Shown here one piece after another: positions 28,691-37,500 of a stretch of 64,000 bases of DNA. The stretch is from Gemmatimonadota bacterium. Lineage in GTDB: Bacteria > Gemmatimonadota > Gemmatimonadetes > Gemmatimonadales > Gemmatimonadaceae. Below the pieces are notes generated by a model that was not told the DNA's origin, did not search any database, and was given only the letters and a program-made list of their open reading frames with translations. Position 1 is the stretch's first letter. Every line of letters begins with the position of its first letter. The stretch covers positions 124,001-188,000 of the forward strand of contig BJHH01000002.1 in the NCBI GenBank assembly GCA_014192065.1, in the 5' to 3' direction. The translations under genes were made by a program, and so were the position numbers.

Positions 28691-31329
28691 TGGGACCGCC
28701 GGGCGACAAATAGCTTGAGCCGCGAGCTGCGCGATCCGCTCTTCGCGACGGCGATGTAGACGCCATTTGCGACATGCAATGACTCAACGTCCCAGGCCAG
28801 TGGATCGCCCGGACTCATTTGGCGGCGCCACACTTCGCGTCCGGAGAAGTCAAAGACCGTGAGATCGCCGGCCAAACTCCCGAACGGCCAGATGAACCTC
28901 ACCGTGGGCGACCGCACCGGATTCTCGCTCGGCTTGAGCACCCCCGACGACGTGACTGCGGTCGAGACCACTCCGGCGTGCCCGATGAACGCGATTTCAT
29001 CGAGGCGCCACGGCAGGCCGTTCGCCGTGAAGCGGAAGGCGATCGACTTGCCCCGTACGCCACCGATCGTCAGCCCGTCCGTGTACCAGACCGGCGCAAA
29101 GCCGCGCTGAATGCCCACGGTGGTCCACGTCGCCCCACCGTCCTTGCTCAGATCGACGCGCCCGGACGGCTCCGCTGTGAAGCCGCTCCCCGAGTGCATC
29201 GTCCAGTACGCGAGCGAAACCGTGTCGATGTCAGCTGGGACGGTCACCTTCGGTGACTGCAGCGTACCCGATGTGCCGAACCAGGCGTAACGGCCACTTT
29301 TTGAGAACACCGAGTCGGGCGCGAATCCGGACAACGTCCATCCCGCATCGGCGGTTTCGGCGCCGGCCACCGCCAGCAGGCGAAAGGTCGCGGCGCTCCC
29401 AATGCCGGTCACGCTGAACGCGGCCGGTCTCGCGACCGGTGCCGAGATGATCCGTCGCGTGTACTTGCCACCGGCAGTGCTGTCGAGGCGAAAGGTCAGC
29501 GGACCATTCGCGGCAATCGACGTCGTCGTGGCGGCCAGCGTTGGCACAATCACGCGAATCTCCGGCGAGGCGCTCTCTATAGTGAGCGGTGACGTGCGTC
29601 TCGCGGTCGTGGCGCTCACGAACGCGGCGGGATCGCGCGCGGCATCGAGCAGGTCGAGCGCGAATGGCAGGTTGTCCTGGAACAGCTGCTCGAGCAGCGC
29701 AGGGTCGTCCGGAAACTCAAAACCATAGTAGCCTGACGCGGCGTATCCGCTCGTGAGCTCGGTCGTGAACGCCAACGCACCGGACTTGGAGGAGGCAAAA
29801 TCGGTGTACTCGCCATTCGTGGTGTAGAGCATCCAACCGGGGCCGGGCATGTACGAGCTCCGCGGCGACCCGGGCAGGCGGTCGGTGACCGCGCTGCGAA
29901 GATTCGTTCCGGCCAGTGTCTTGTAAACTGGAAGGTCGGCTGCCAAGCCACCGTACACGGCGCCGGGCGGATAGATCACGAGTCCAGAATAGGTGTGGTA
30001 GCTGAGCGCGACGACCGGCGGGTGGCTCAGATGCCACGTTTCGATGCTGCGCGTCTCACTTTCGGACATCGCGGCCGGACCGCGGTAAATTTCCGATTGT
30101 GGATCAGGCGATGAACCTTGGTTGTCGAGGCCCCAGTTCGCCGAGTGGTTCCGATTCATGTCGACGCCGATGGCGCCGCCGGCCTGCGGCGAGCGGGTTT
30201 TTCGCCAGAGCCGATTCGTGCTGAACGTGTACTGGTACCCATCGGGATTGGCGACCGGCATGATCCAGATATCACGAGACTGCACGAGCGAATCGCGGCG
30301 GGCATCGGTGCCAGGGGGCGCCGCGAGGTATTTCACAAGCCGGAGTGCCGTCTCGGTCGCGGCCCACTCGCGTGCATGGTAGGTCGCGACGAACACGGCG
30401 TTGGGGCGCTGCGGGCTGTCGCCCTTTGGACCGATCTTGAACATCAGCAGCGGACGCCCTTCGAACGAACGGCCGATCGTGTCCACGGTCACGCGCGGAT
30501 TCGCGGCGACGATTGAGTCGGTCCATGCGCGGATACCTCGCACCGGATCGTCGAAGCTGCGGTACACCGCCGTCACGGCTTGGGCGTTGGCGAGTCCCGG
30601 CACCACCAACTCTCCTCGCGACGACCTCACCTCGGTGACACCCTGTGTGACAAGACGGGCGCGATCGCGTGGACTCGCCACGATGAGCACTGCGCCGGGC
30701 TCGGTGCCCACGACGTCGAACCCCGCTGCGATGAGCGAATCGGCGCGGACACCGGGAACCCTCAACGTGACGTGCTGCGCCGCTGCGCCCGAGGCGGCAA
30801 GCGCGAGCGAGATGGCCAACAGCACGACCGCACTGGGAAGCCGGAAGCCGCCGCTGCGCGGCGCGACATCATCGAGCACCAGCCAGAATGCGTCCGTGGC
30901 ATCGAACACGGCCTGCACCGCGCCGCACCACACGGCCCAAGCGCCTGCGCGTGGAGGATTCTGCGCGGCACGCAGCGTCGCACTGGCGGTCGCAAGCACG
31001 GCGAGGGCGCCAATCAACGGCGCGGCCGCCGCCTCGAGACACGCTTCGAGCGCGCGACGGCCGGCTGGGTCTGTGCCGGCGCGGTCCTTCGCGATCGTCG
31101 CGACCGCCTCGTCGAGGGCACGGCGAAGCCGGTCGGCATCGAATGCCGCAGCCTTGGCTTCCGCGGCGACCACGTGCGCTGCCGATCGGCGCGCGGCAAT
31201 CAGCGGACCGAACAGGAGATCATGCTCATGGGTGCCAATCGCGGAAGCCGTCGCGAAGCCGCGCAGCGAGCGCGTGAACTCAGGCAGCCTGAGGCCGTCG
31301 CCCGCCTCGCCAGCCAAGCGTTCATCCAT
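28687..31329 (-). CDS. M14 zinc carboxypeptidase with unusual N-terminal extension
   Basis: An open frame of 880 residues. Residues about 245-600 form an M14 peptidase with zinc ligands His318 and Glu321 (YHAREW), His445 (SYHTYSG) and catalytic Glu524 (TTELTSGY), plus the MNRNHSANWG substrate Arg/Asn motif. Residues about 600-800 are beta-rich. The last 80 (SENPVRSPTVRF, then LTVFDFSGREVW and VANGVYIAVAKSG) resemble FlgD-like or type IX secretion tails. A classic signal-peptide core, LLAISLALAASGAAA, sits at residues 170-184, preceded by 160 helical Ala-rich residues of no recognised family. The start at 31329 overlaps the HAD stop. Either the extension is a cytoplasmic domain or two genes have been joined (see findings). 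Confidence 0.85.
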   Translation of the reverse strand: MDERLAGEAGDGLRLPEFTRSLRGFATASAIGTHEHDLLFGPLIAARRSAAHVVAAEAKAAAFDADRLRRALDEAVATIAKDRAGTDPAGRRALEACLEAAAAPLIGALAVLATASATLRAAQNPPRAGAWAVWCGAVQAVFDATDAFWLVLDDVAPRSGGFRLPSAVVLLAISLALAASGAAAQHVTLRVPGVRADSLIAAGFDVVGTEPGAVLIVASPRDRARLVTQGVTEVRSSRGELVVPGLANAQAVTAVYRSFDDPVRGIRAWTDSIVAANPRVTVDTIGRSFEGRPLLMFKIGPKGDSPQRPNAVFVATYHAREWAATETALRLVKYLAAPPGTDARRDSLVQSRDIWIMPVANPDGYQYTFSTNRLWRKTRSPQAGGAIGVDMNRNHSANWGLDNQGSSPDPQSEIYRGPAAMSESETRSIETWHLSHPPVVALSYHTYSGLVIYPPGAVYGGLAADLPVYKTLAGTNLRSAVTDRLPGSPRSSYMPGPGWMLYTTNGEYTDFASSKSGALAFTTELTSGYAASGYYGFEFPDDPALLEQLFQDNLPFALDLLDAARDPAAFVSATTARRTSPLTIESASPEIRVIVPTLAATTTSIAANGPLTFRLDSTAGGKYTRRIISAPVARPAAFSVTGIGSAATFRLLAVAGAETADAGWTLSGFAPDSVFSKSGRYAWFGTSGTLQSPKVTVPADIDTVSLAYWTMHSGSGFTAEPSGRVDLSKDGGATWTTVGIQRGFAPVWYTDGLTIGGVRGKSIAFRFTANGLPWRLDEIAFIGHAGVVSTAVTSSGVLKPSENPVRSPTVRFIWPFGSLAGDLTVFDFSGREVWRRQMSPGDPLAWDVESLHVANGVYIAVAKSGSRSSRLKLFVARRSQ

Positions 31330-32017
31330 TGAGGATGGCTTCCATGACGCGTGCGGTGTCACCCAAATCCGGCAACACCAGATGCGCGCCGGCCGCGCGT
31401 AGCTCCGCTTCGCGGAAGTTGCCGGTCATCACAGCGATAGTGCGTGCGCCGATGGCGAGTCCGCACGCTACGTCCGCCGGCGTGTCGCCGATCACAACGC
31501 AGGCATCGCCAGCCACGGGGTGCTCGAGATATTGAGCTGCCCGACCGCGCGCGATGCCAGCGAGCGTCGCACGATCTTCATGATCGCTGCCGAACGCACC
31601 AATCTCGAACCGACCCGGATCGACGCCGACGGCCCGCAACTTCCGTTCGGCACCGATCGTGAGATTTCCGGTGAGCAGGCCCAGCACCACCCGCTCGTGG
31701 GCCTCACAGGCATCGAGGATCTCATGTACGCCCGGGAGCGTCACGATCGGTTCGTGCGCGGAAGACGCGAGCTCCTCCTCGAGATTCACGAGATAGCGCG
31801 CGAAGAGGGCCGGCAGTCGCTCGTTGATTTCCGCATCGGTCAATCCTGCGTGCCGCATGGCCTCCCGCGCGATCTGCGGATCGGTCTTGCCGGCGTAATG
31901 CTGGCCACCAGGGCCTGCCGAATCCACCGTCGCGAGCAAGGCACGCTCCATCGCCCGTCTGCCCGCGCCGTGGGCGAGCAGTAGGGTCCCGTCGATATCA
32001 AAGAGGGCGATTTTCAT
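31322..32017 (-). CDS. HAD-superfamily phosphatase (phosphoglycolate phosphatase-like)
   Basis: A 231-residue HAD hydrolase. The start at 32017 overlaps the DMT transporter stop (ATGA) and gives the family N terminus IALFDIDGTLLLAHGAG with nucleophile and acid Asp. LGLLTGNLTIGAERKL is motif II (Thr), and VIGDTPADVACGLAIGARTIAVMTG holds the motif III/IV Asp residues. The helical cap between residues 15 and 95 is of the C1 type, as in Gph and beta-phosphoglucomutase relatives. A link to glycolate oxidase at 45650-49289 is possible if the substrate is phosphoglycolate, but the genes are 14 kb apart. Confidence 0.88.
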   Translation of the reverse strand: MKIALFDIDGTLLLAHGAGRRAMERALLATVDSAGPGGQHYAGKTDPQIAREAMRHAGLTDAEINERLPALFARYLVNLEEELASSAHEPIVTLPGVHEILDACEAHERVVLGLLTGNLTIGAERKLRAVGVDPGRFEIGAFGSDHEDRATLAGIARGRAAQYLEHPVAGDACVVIGDTPADVACGLAIGARTIAVMTGNFREAELRAAGAHLVLPDLGDTARVMEAILNG

Positions 32018-32946
32018 TCGCCGTGCGCCGGTTCGGCCGCGGTCGGCATACGGGTCAGCAGCAGCCCAGCCATCACGGCCACCGACCCAGCAATCTGCCA
32101 GACCGTTGGACGCTCGCCGAGGAGCGGCCACGCCGCCAACAGCGCGATCATCGGCTGCAACTGCGCGAACATCGCGGTGCGCGTCGATCCCAGCACACGC
32201 ACGCCGCGATACCAGAACAGGTAGGCGAGCCCGATCGCACCGACGCCGGAGTAGACCACCGCACCCCACGTCAGCGAAGTAATCGCGGGCCAGTCCGTGC
32301 GACCAAGCGCGGGCCCGGCAACAATCACGATCGGGAGCGTGCCTCCGAGCAGCGTCCATCCCGCGATCTGCACTCCCTCGATCCGTCTGGTGTAGTCGCG
32401 CATGAACGTCGTGTAAAAAGCCCAAGCGACGACCGACGCGAGAATCAGCAGGTCACCGAGCACCTGTGCGCCACCGGCGGTCTCACCCTGCGACGATCCC
32501 AGCACCACGATGGCGATGCCGACGAACGACAGGCCGATGCCAAGCACCGCGCGCCGTTCGATTCCCTCCACGCCATACGCGCGTCCGACGATGGCGATCA
32601 CGGCCGGGCTCGAGGCGACAACCAACGCGGCCGTCCCTGCGCGCGTCAGCGCGAGACCGTTGATGAAGAGTCCCTGGTACACGCCGTGGCCCAGCACGCC
32701 CAGCAGCATGAGCCGACCGATGTCACGCCACGACGGCATCGGGGCCATGAAATACCCGAGCGCGAGCAGTGCGATGGTGCCGACCGACATGCGGATCGCG
32801 TTGTATGCAATCGGCTCGAGCACGGTCGTGCCGTACTTGAGCACCGCAAAATTGAACCCCCAGATGAGCGCCATCAGCACCAGACCGAGCTCGGTCGTGA
32901 GCACGGTCCTTCGATGCGCGTGGCTATTGCCGCCGGGAGCTGTCAT
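32014..32946 (-). CDS. EamA/DMT-family transporter
   Basis: A 310-residue inner-membrane protein with about ten membrane segments in two EamA repeats (first GFNFAVLKYG, second AWAFYTTFMRD and PMIALLAAWPLLGERPTVWQIAG). The PLLGE motif near the end of the second repeat is typical of this family. Members export amino acids or metabolites, and the substrate cannot be predicted here. It is the first gene of the operon with HAD, M14 and acpS. The start is fixed by a TAATTT hexamer ending 6 bases upstream of the ATG and the lack of any Shine-Dalgarno. Confidence 0.88.
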   Translation of the reverse strand: MTAPGGNSHAHRRTVLTTELGLVLMALIWGFNFAVLKYGTTVLEPIAYNAIRMSVGTIALLALGYFMAPMPSWRDIGRLMLLGVLGHGVYQGLFINGLALTRAGTAALVVASSPAVIAIVGRAYGVEGIERRAVLGIGLSFVGIAIVVLGSSQGETAGGAQVLGDLLILASVVAWAFYTTFMRDYTRRIEGVQIAGWTLLGGTLPIVIVAGPALGRTDWPAITSLTWGAVVYSGVGAIGLAYLFWYRGVRVLGSTRTAMFAQLQPMIALLAAWPLLGERPTVWQIAGSVAVMAGLLLTRMPTAAEPAHGE

Positions 32947-32952
32947 CTGATG

Positions 32953-32981
32953 AAATTACCGTTTGGGACGCCGCAGACCAA
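32953..32981 (-). promoter_or_regulatory. Promoter of the DMT-HAD-M14-acpS operon
   Basis: On the minus strand TTGGTC (32981-32976), a 17-base spacer, then TAATTT (32958-32953), followed by CATCAG and the ATG at 32946. The -35 match is partial (TTG conserved). The spacing to the start codon implies a leaderless transcript. Confidence 0.5.
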
Positions 32982-33030
32982 ACCGACACGGCAGGGCCAG
33001 CACCTGCTCGCCCACGCGCGGCGAGCCGAA

Positions 33031-33036
33031 TATCTT
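33031..33036 (+). promoter_or_regulatory. Putative -10 element of the DUF6941-like gene
   Basis: TATCTT ends 5 bases before the ATG at 33042 and no Shine-Dalgarno is present. Confidence 0.45.
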
Positions 33037-33041
33037 TCGTC

Positions 33042-33464
33042 ATGCACATCTCGTTCGCCCTGTTTGCCGATTCGGCCAACCTCTCGCAGGAAGGCAAGCT
33101 CAACGTGCTCGGCGTGTTCGACGCACTGCAGGTCGGCGCGCTGCCGGCCGTCCACCCACGGGCGACGCTCGTCGTGCGGCTCAAGGCGGACCGCGAGGAT
33201 GTGGGTGTGCACGCACTCTCCTTTGGTTGGATTGGCCCCAACGGCGACGAGATCTGGTCATCGTCAGGCGAAGTGGAAGTCGGCCATCCGCCACCGGGCG
33301 CGTTCGAGGTCGACATCCCGGTCATCGCAGCTATTGACCTGCCGATGCAGCAGGCGGGCACGCACACCATGCGGATCGAACTGGATGGCGAGTTGCGGTC
33401 GGAGATCTACCTGCACGTGCGCCTTGGCACGCCGGCCCCGCCGGTACACGGGCTGGTCAGCTAA
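33042..33464 (+). CDS. DUF6941-like small protein
   Basis: A 140-residue protein with no signal peptide or membrane segment. HISFALFADSANLSQEGKLNVLGVFDAL resembles the start of DUF6941 proteins, a small beta-sandwich family in which the phrase 'ALFCD... GKLxxxGVF' recurs. It is followed by five or six predicted beta strands ending EIYLHVRLG. The function is unknown. It is a single-gene unit, divergent from the DMT operon and convergent with the P1 peptidase. Confidence 0.75.
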   Translation: MHISFALFADSANLSQEGKLNVLGVFDALQVGALPAVHPRATLVVRLKADREDVGVHALSFGWIGPNGDEIWSSSGEVEVGHPPPGAFEVDIPVIAAIDLPMQQAGTHTMRIELDGELRSEIYLHVRLGTPAPPVHGLVS

Positions 33465-33508
33465 CGGTTGACGGCTCGGCACGCGGCGTTGGCCGCGGCC
33501 GAGCCACT

Positions 33509-34522
33509 TCAGTCCGCGAGGCCCCGGATGCCGTCGCGCCCTTTGGCGGCCCGCACCGCGCGAACGATGGCATCTTCCAGGGCACCGGTCGCGGCGACCT
33601 CGGCTGAGAGCGCATCGCCAGCCGGCGCATCAACGGGGCAGACAACGAATACGATGTCGCCGTCGAACGCCGTCCCGAACGGTCCGATCCGCCGCGCGAG
33701 CGCGCCGCTCGCGGCCCGCGCGATCCGGTGCAGTTCGATCTTGGAGAACCCCCGATTCAGCGCGACAACAGAAATCGTGGTGTTCGCACCCGGCTCTGCA
33801 CCAGGCTGCGCACCAGGTCGCACGCCCGGTGGCGAGGTCAGCACGTGCAGCTCACAGTTGAGGAGTGCTCCGTCATCGCCGCGCGCGCTCGCGATAATCT
33901 CACCGCTGTGGTCGCGGACGTGCCCTACCGCGTTGACGGCCGCGAGGGCGCAGGCGAGCGGCGCGCCGGCGGAGAGTCCAACTCCGAAGCCACCCTTCAT
34001 CGAGTGCGCAGGGCCGCGGAGCTTGCCAACCGTGCATCCGGTGCCGACGCCGACGCTGCCTTCTGCCCAGCCAGACGGCGTCGCCTTGTCGCACGCATCG
34101 TAGGCCATCGCCGCCGTAGGGCGCGCGGCGAAAGAACCGAGCGGAGCAAGGTCGAACACGACGGCGGCGGGCACGATCGGCACGACACCGCCGGCAATCG
34201 CGTAGCCGCGCCCCCGCTCTTCCATCCATCGCATCACGCCTGCTGCGGCATCGAGGCCGTATGCGCTTCCGCCGGTCAGGAGGATGGCGTCGATGCGGTC
34301 GTTCGACGCCCAAGGCTCAAGCAACGCGTATTCCCGAGTTCCAGTGGCGCGCCCGAACGCGAAGGCACTCGCACGCAGCGGGCCCGATGTTCCCATGATC
34401 ACGGTGCAGCCGGTCGCACCGGCTGCGTCGGTCGAGTGACCGACCGAGATTCCGAACCCCGACTTGGCGATCACGGGGTCGTGCGGGGTCACGGCCTGAA
34501 CCAGCGTCTTCTCGTCGCGCAT
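33509..34522 (-). CDS. P1-family self-processing N-terminal-nucleophile peptidase
   Basis: A 337-residue DmpA/NylC-type hydrolase. The start at 34522 lies 7 bases after the TamB stop. GFGISVGHSTDAAGATGCTVI opens the fold, LLTGGSAYGLDAAAGVMRWMEE is the oxyanion-region signature, and VGVGTGCTVGKL follows. The predicted self-cleavage site is Asn-Thr in GANTTISVVALN, which would free the Thr nucleophile of the beta subunit. Family members act as aminopeptidases, amidases or nylon-oligomer hydrolases. Just before the cleavage site is a four-unit PGxx repeat (PGVR, PGAQ, PGAE, PGAN) encoded by a 12-base tandem repeat. It is the last gene of the FNR-TamA-TamB operon. Confidence 0.88.
   Translation of the reverse strand: MRDEKTLVQAVTPHDPVIAKSGFGISVGHSTDAAGATGCTVIMGTSGPLRASAFAFGRATGTREYALLEPWASNDRIDAILLTGGSAYGLDAAAGVMRWMEERGRGYAIAGGVVPIVPAAVVFDLAPLGSFAARPTAAMAYDACDKATPSGWAEGSVGVGTGCTVGKLRGPAHSMKGGFGVGLSAGAPLACALAAVNAVGHVRDHSGEIIASARGDDGALLNCELHVLTSPPGVRPGAQPGAEPGANTTISVVALNRGFSKIELHRIARAASGALARRIGPFGTAFDGDIVFVVCPVDAPAGDALSAEVAATGALEDAIVRAVRAAKGRDGIRGLAD
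33786..33833. repeat. Four imperfect 12-base tandem repeats in the P1 peptidase gene
   Basis: Units GCACCCGGCTCT, GCACCAGGCTGC, GCACCAGGTCGC and ACGCCCGGTGGC lie head to tail at 33786-33797, 33798-33809, 33810-33821 and 33822-33833. On the minus strand they encode Pro-Gly-rich tetrapeptides directly before the predicted autocleavage site. The unit length is a multiple of three, so changes in copy number would keep the frame. Confidence 0.75.
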
Positions 34523-34529
34523 CGGCACT

Positions 34530-37500
34530 TCAGAACCGCCAGAGACGAAAGAGATCGATACCAAGTTGCCTTGGTGTAGGCGCGAATCCGCGTGCGCTCG
34601 CATCATCGCGACAGAACACCGCGCTCGTTGGCGGCTCGACGCCAAGCGAAAGCAGAAGGTCGTTCGAGACGCGATAGTCGAGCTTCGCGCCAAACGCATC
34701 GGCGATGGCCGTCGAGTTCGCCCCGGAGCTGCCCGTGTCCACGAACTTGCCGACCTGACAGAGGCCAGCGTCGACCCGCACGAACATACGGTCACTGATT
34801 TGCTTGGCACAGTTGAAGCGCGTCCCCTGCAAGATCTTTCCGCTCACGTCACGCAGTCGTCCCTGGTACGCATCAAGCCCGGTGGTCGAGAACTGCGTGT
34901 CGTCACACAAGCCACTCGGCACCTTGCTGCCTAGCAAGCTGCCCGCGCTGGTAAGGAGCGATCGAAACGCCGTCGATGTGTAGTCGTTTCCACGCCCGCT
35001 GATTTCGTTGCTGGGGCCACCCGTTGTCAGGTAGCTCACGAGGTCAGCGGTGGTCACGCGCGCCGAATCTGGACTTGAGAGCTCCGCGGTCGGCGAGAGG
35101 CGTGTTCCGCCGATGTGCACCTGCACCCGCACATCGGGGCGCGCACCTTGCTGCGCAACCTGCCGCACCACGTAGCCCGCGTTGATATTGAGCGTTGCGT
35201 TGAGGTCGGGGTCGCCGTAGAACCGCACGTCGCCGCTTTCGACGGTGAACGTCCGTTGCACGGGTCCTAGGTTCAGGCGGTAGGTCCCACGCACGGTCTG
35301 GAGCGGGCCCTCAAGCACGAACTGCGCGCGACCAATGTTCGGCCCGCGCTGCACCCGTCCGCGCGTGACGTTGACGAATCCACCGAGGTTGATATTGGCC
35401 TCCTCCGACCGCAGCCAGACGTCGGAACCCATGCGTACCGAGACATTGCGGACGGTCAGGTTGTTCATGAACGTCGTGTCGGCAACACCACTCAAGGCAC
35501 GGTCGACGAGCGCCGTCGTATCCACGACCCGGAACAGGTTGGGGTCGTCGAGCGAGATCACGCGTTTCTGGTAGAGTTCGGGAAGACGGATCTCTCCGCG
35601 GTCGACGGTGAATCCACCTTCGAGTAACGCACCGCTCCGCCTCCCAGACAGCTGCAGGTTGCCGGTGAGATCGAAGTCGGCAACGCGCGGATCATTCAAC
35701 ACGTTGAACCGCTGCATATCGAGACGCAGGCCGAACGACGCGTCGCTGAGGTCGCGGATGCTGATGTTGCCCGTGACCGACGCGCTCGACCCATTGGCCG
35801 CGCCGGTGGCGCCGCTGCGTGCAGCGAGTCTCCGGACCGCAATGCTGTCTCCGAGGAACCCAATGTCTGCTTCGACGCCTTCCATCCGCGCTAGGCCCAT
35901 CTGACGCAACGCCAGCGATCCGCCAGACACCGCCAGCGATCCGGTCGCGCGCGGTCGCTTCCACGTTCCCGCAATGTCGAGCTCGACCCGCAGCGACCCC
36001 TTGGCGCCGTACACGGACGGGAAAAAGGTCTCCACCAACGCGAGCCCCGCACTGTCAGTCCTCATGTGAGCGACCAGGGGCTCCTCGACGAGCCGCGATC
36101 CCGCCGGTTCGAACGCCAGATCGATTGGCAGGGCCGCGTCGGCATGCATCATGGGCACGCCGTCTTTGCGCATCGCAAGGGCCGTCGTGAGCCGGCGGTC
36201 GGCGTAGCGGCCATCGGCCTCGACGTCGTCCAGCTGGAATCCGCCCATCCGCGCTGACGCCAGCGAACCGGTGAAGAAGAGATCCGGCCGCGATCTCGTG
36301 CCGCGGACATCTGCGCGAATCGACAGGCGACCGGCCATCGGCTCCCGCGTCTGGATCAGTTCGCCCACATCGGCAAGCGGGACGGCGTCGACGCGCAGCG
36401 TGACGCCGATCGTATCGAGCGCAGTCGTCTGCCCGCGCGCATCGAGGCGGCCGCCCTGCACACCGGCCAGCGCCAGGGTGTCGAAGCGGAATCCGCGAGC
36501 GCCCCACACGACGTTGGTCGGCCGCGACATGGACCAGACGTTCGCGGACGTACGCGCCCACAAACTGTCGATCCGAACTAGGGTCGTGTCGGCGCGGCGG
36601 CGCACATCCGCAAGCGCCCTCGCCTGCACGCCCGACGGCGCCGTGAACTGCGCAGACATTCTGGCCTGCCATCCGCCCAGCAGGTCTGCGCGAATGTCCC
36701 CCTCGTTGAACACGCGCGTGCCGGACCGGAGCCCATCGAGCCGCAGCGTGACGCTTCCCGTCGCCGAATCGGGGAGAGCCGACAACGCGATCGTTCCGCG
36801 GATGGCCTGCGCCGTCGTCGTACGGAAGCGCACGCCGGCGCCGTCGACGCTCGCGTCGAGCGCGAACCGCGCCGTCCGGCCCGTGAGCACGCCGGTCGCG
36901 CGTAACGTACCGGCGAGCGAATCCACCACCGCATCGGCGCTGCCGGTCGCCTCGCCGGCCTCGGTCGCACGGGCGAGCCACCGCCGAAGCCCGCCGAGCG
37001 AGTCGCCCGTGAACTGGAAACGCAGCGTGTCACTGACCGTCGGTCCGAGGCCAAGTGCCCCGCGGGCCGTGAGCTCCCCGGCGACGCTTTCGACGCGTGC
37101 CGAATCGACCTGCACTCGCCCACCGCCGAACTGCAACGCGGCACGCCCGCCAAACACGCGCACACGGTCGATCAGCGATCGGTCGAGCGTGAGCTGCGCT
37201 GTGCCGGACAGATTCGCGAGCGAATCACCGGCAATGTCGAGCGAGTACCGACCGTCGAGTGCGGTCTCCGGCAGCGACGGGCGGCCCAGCCCGCGACGAA
37301 GATCGAATCCGGTCAGCGCACCGCGCGCCACGCCACGATAACCGGGCTCGTACAGATCGAAACGCCCATCCACCTGCACGCGTCCAGCCTCGCCGACAAG
37401 ATCGGTAGTGAGCGTCAGGTCCGCCGACGTGCCGACCACGCGAAGCGGACCGCGGTATTCGCCGCGCAAGAGCACGGCCGGGTACGACTTCGCGATGGTG

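Noticed and set aside
32017-32425. Upstream extension of the HAD phosphatase frame
   Set aside because: It runs inside the DMT transporter gene in another frame; the ATG at 32017 gives the normal HAD start and the usual 4-base overlap.
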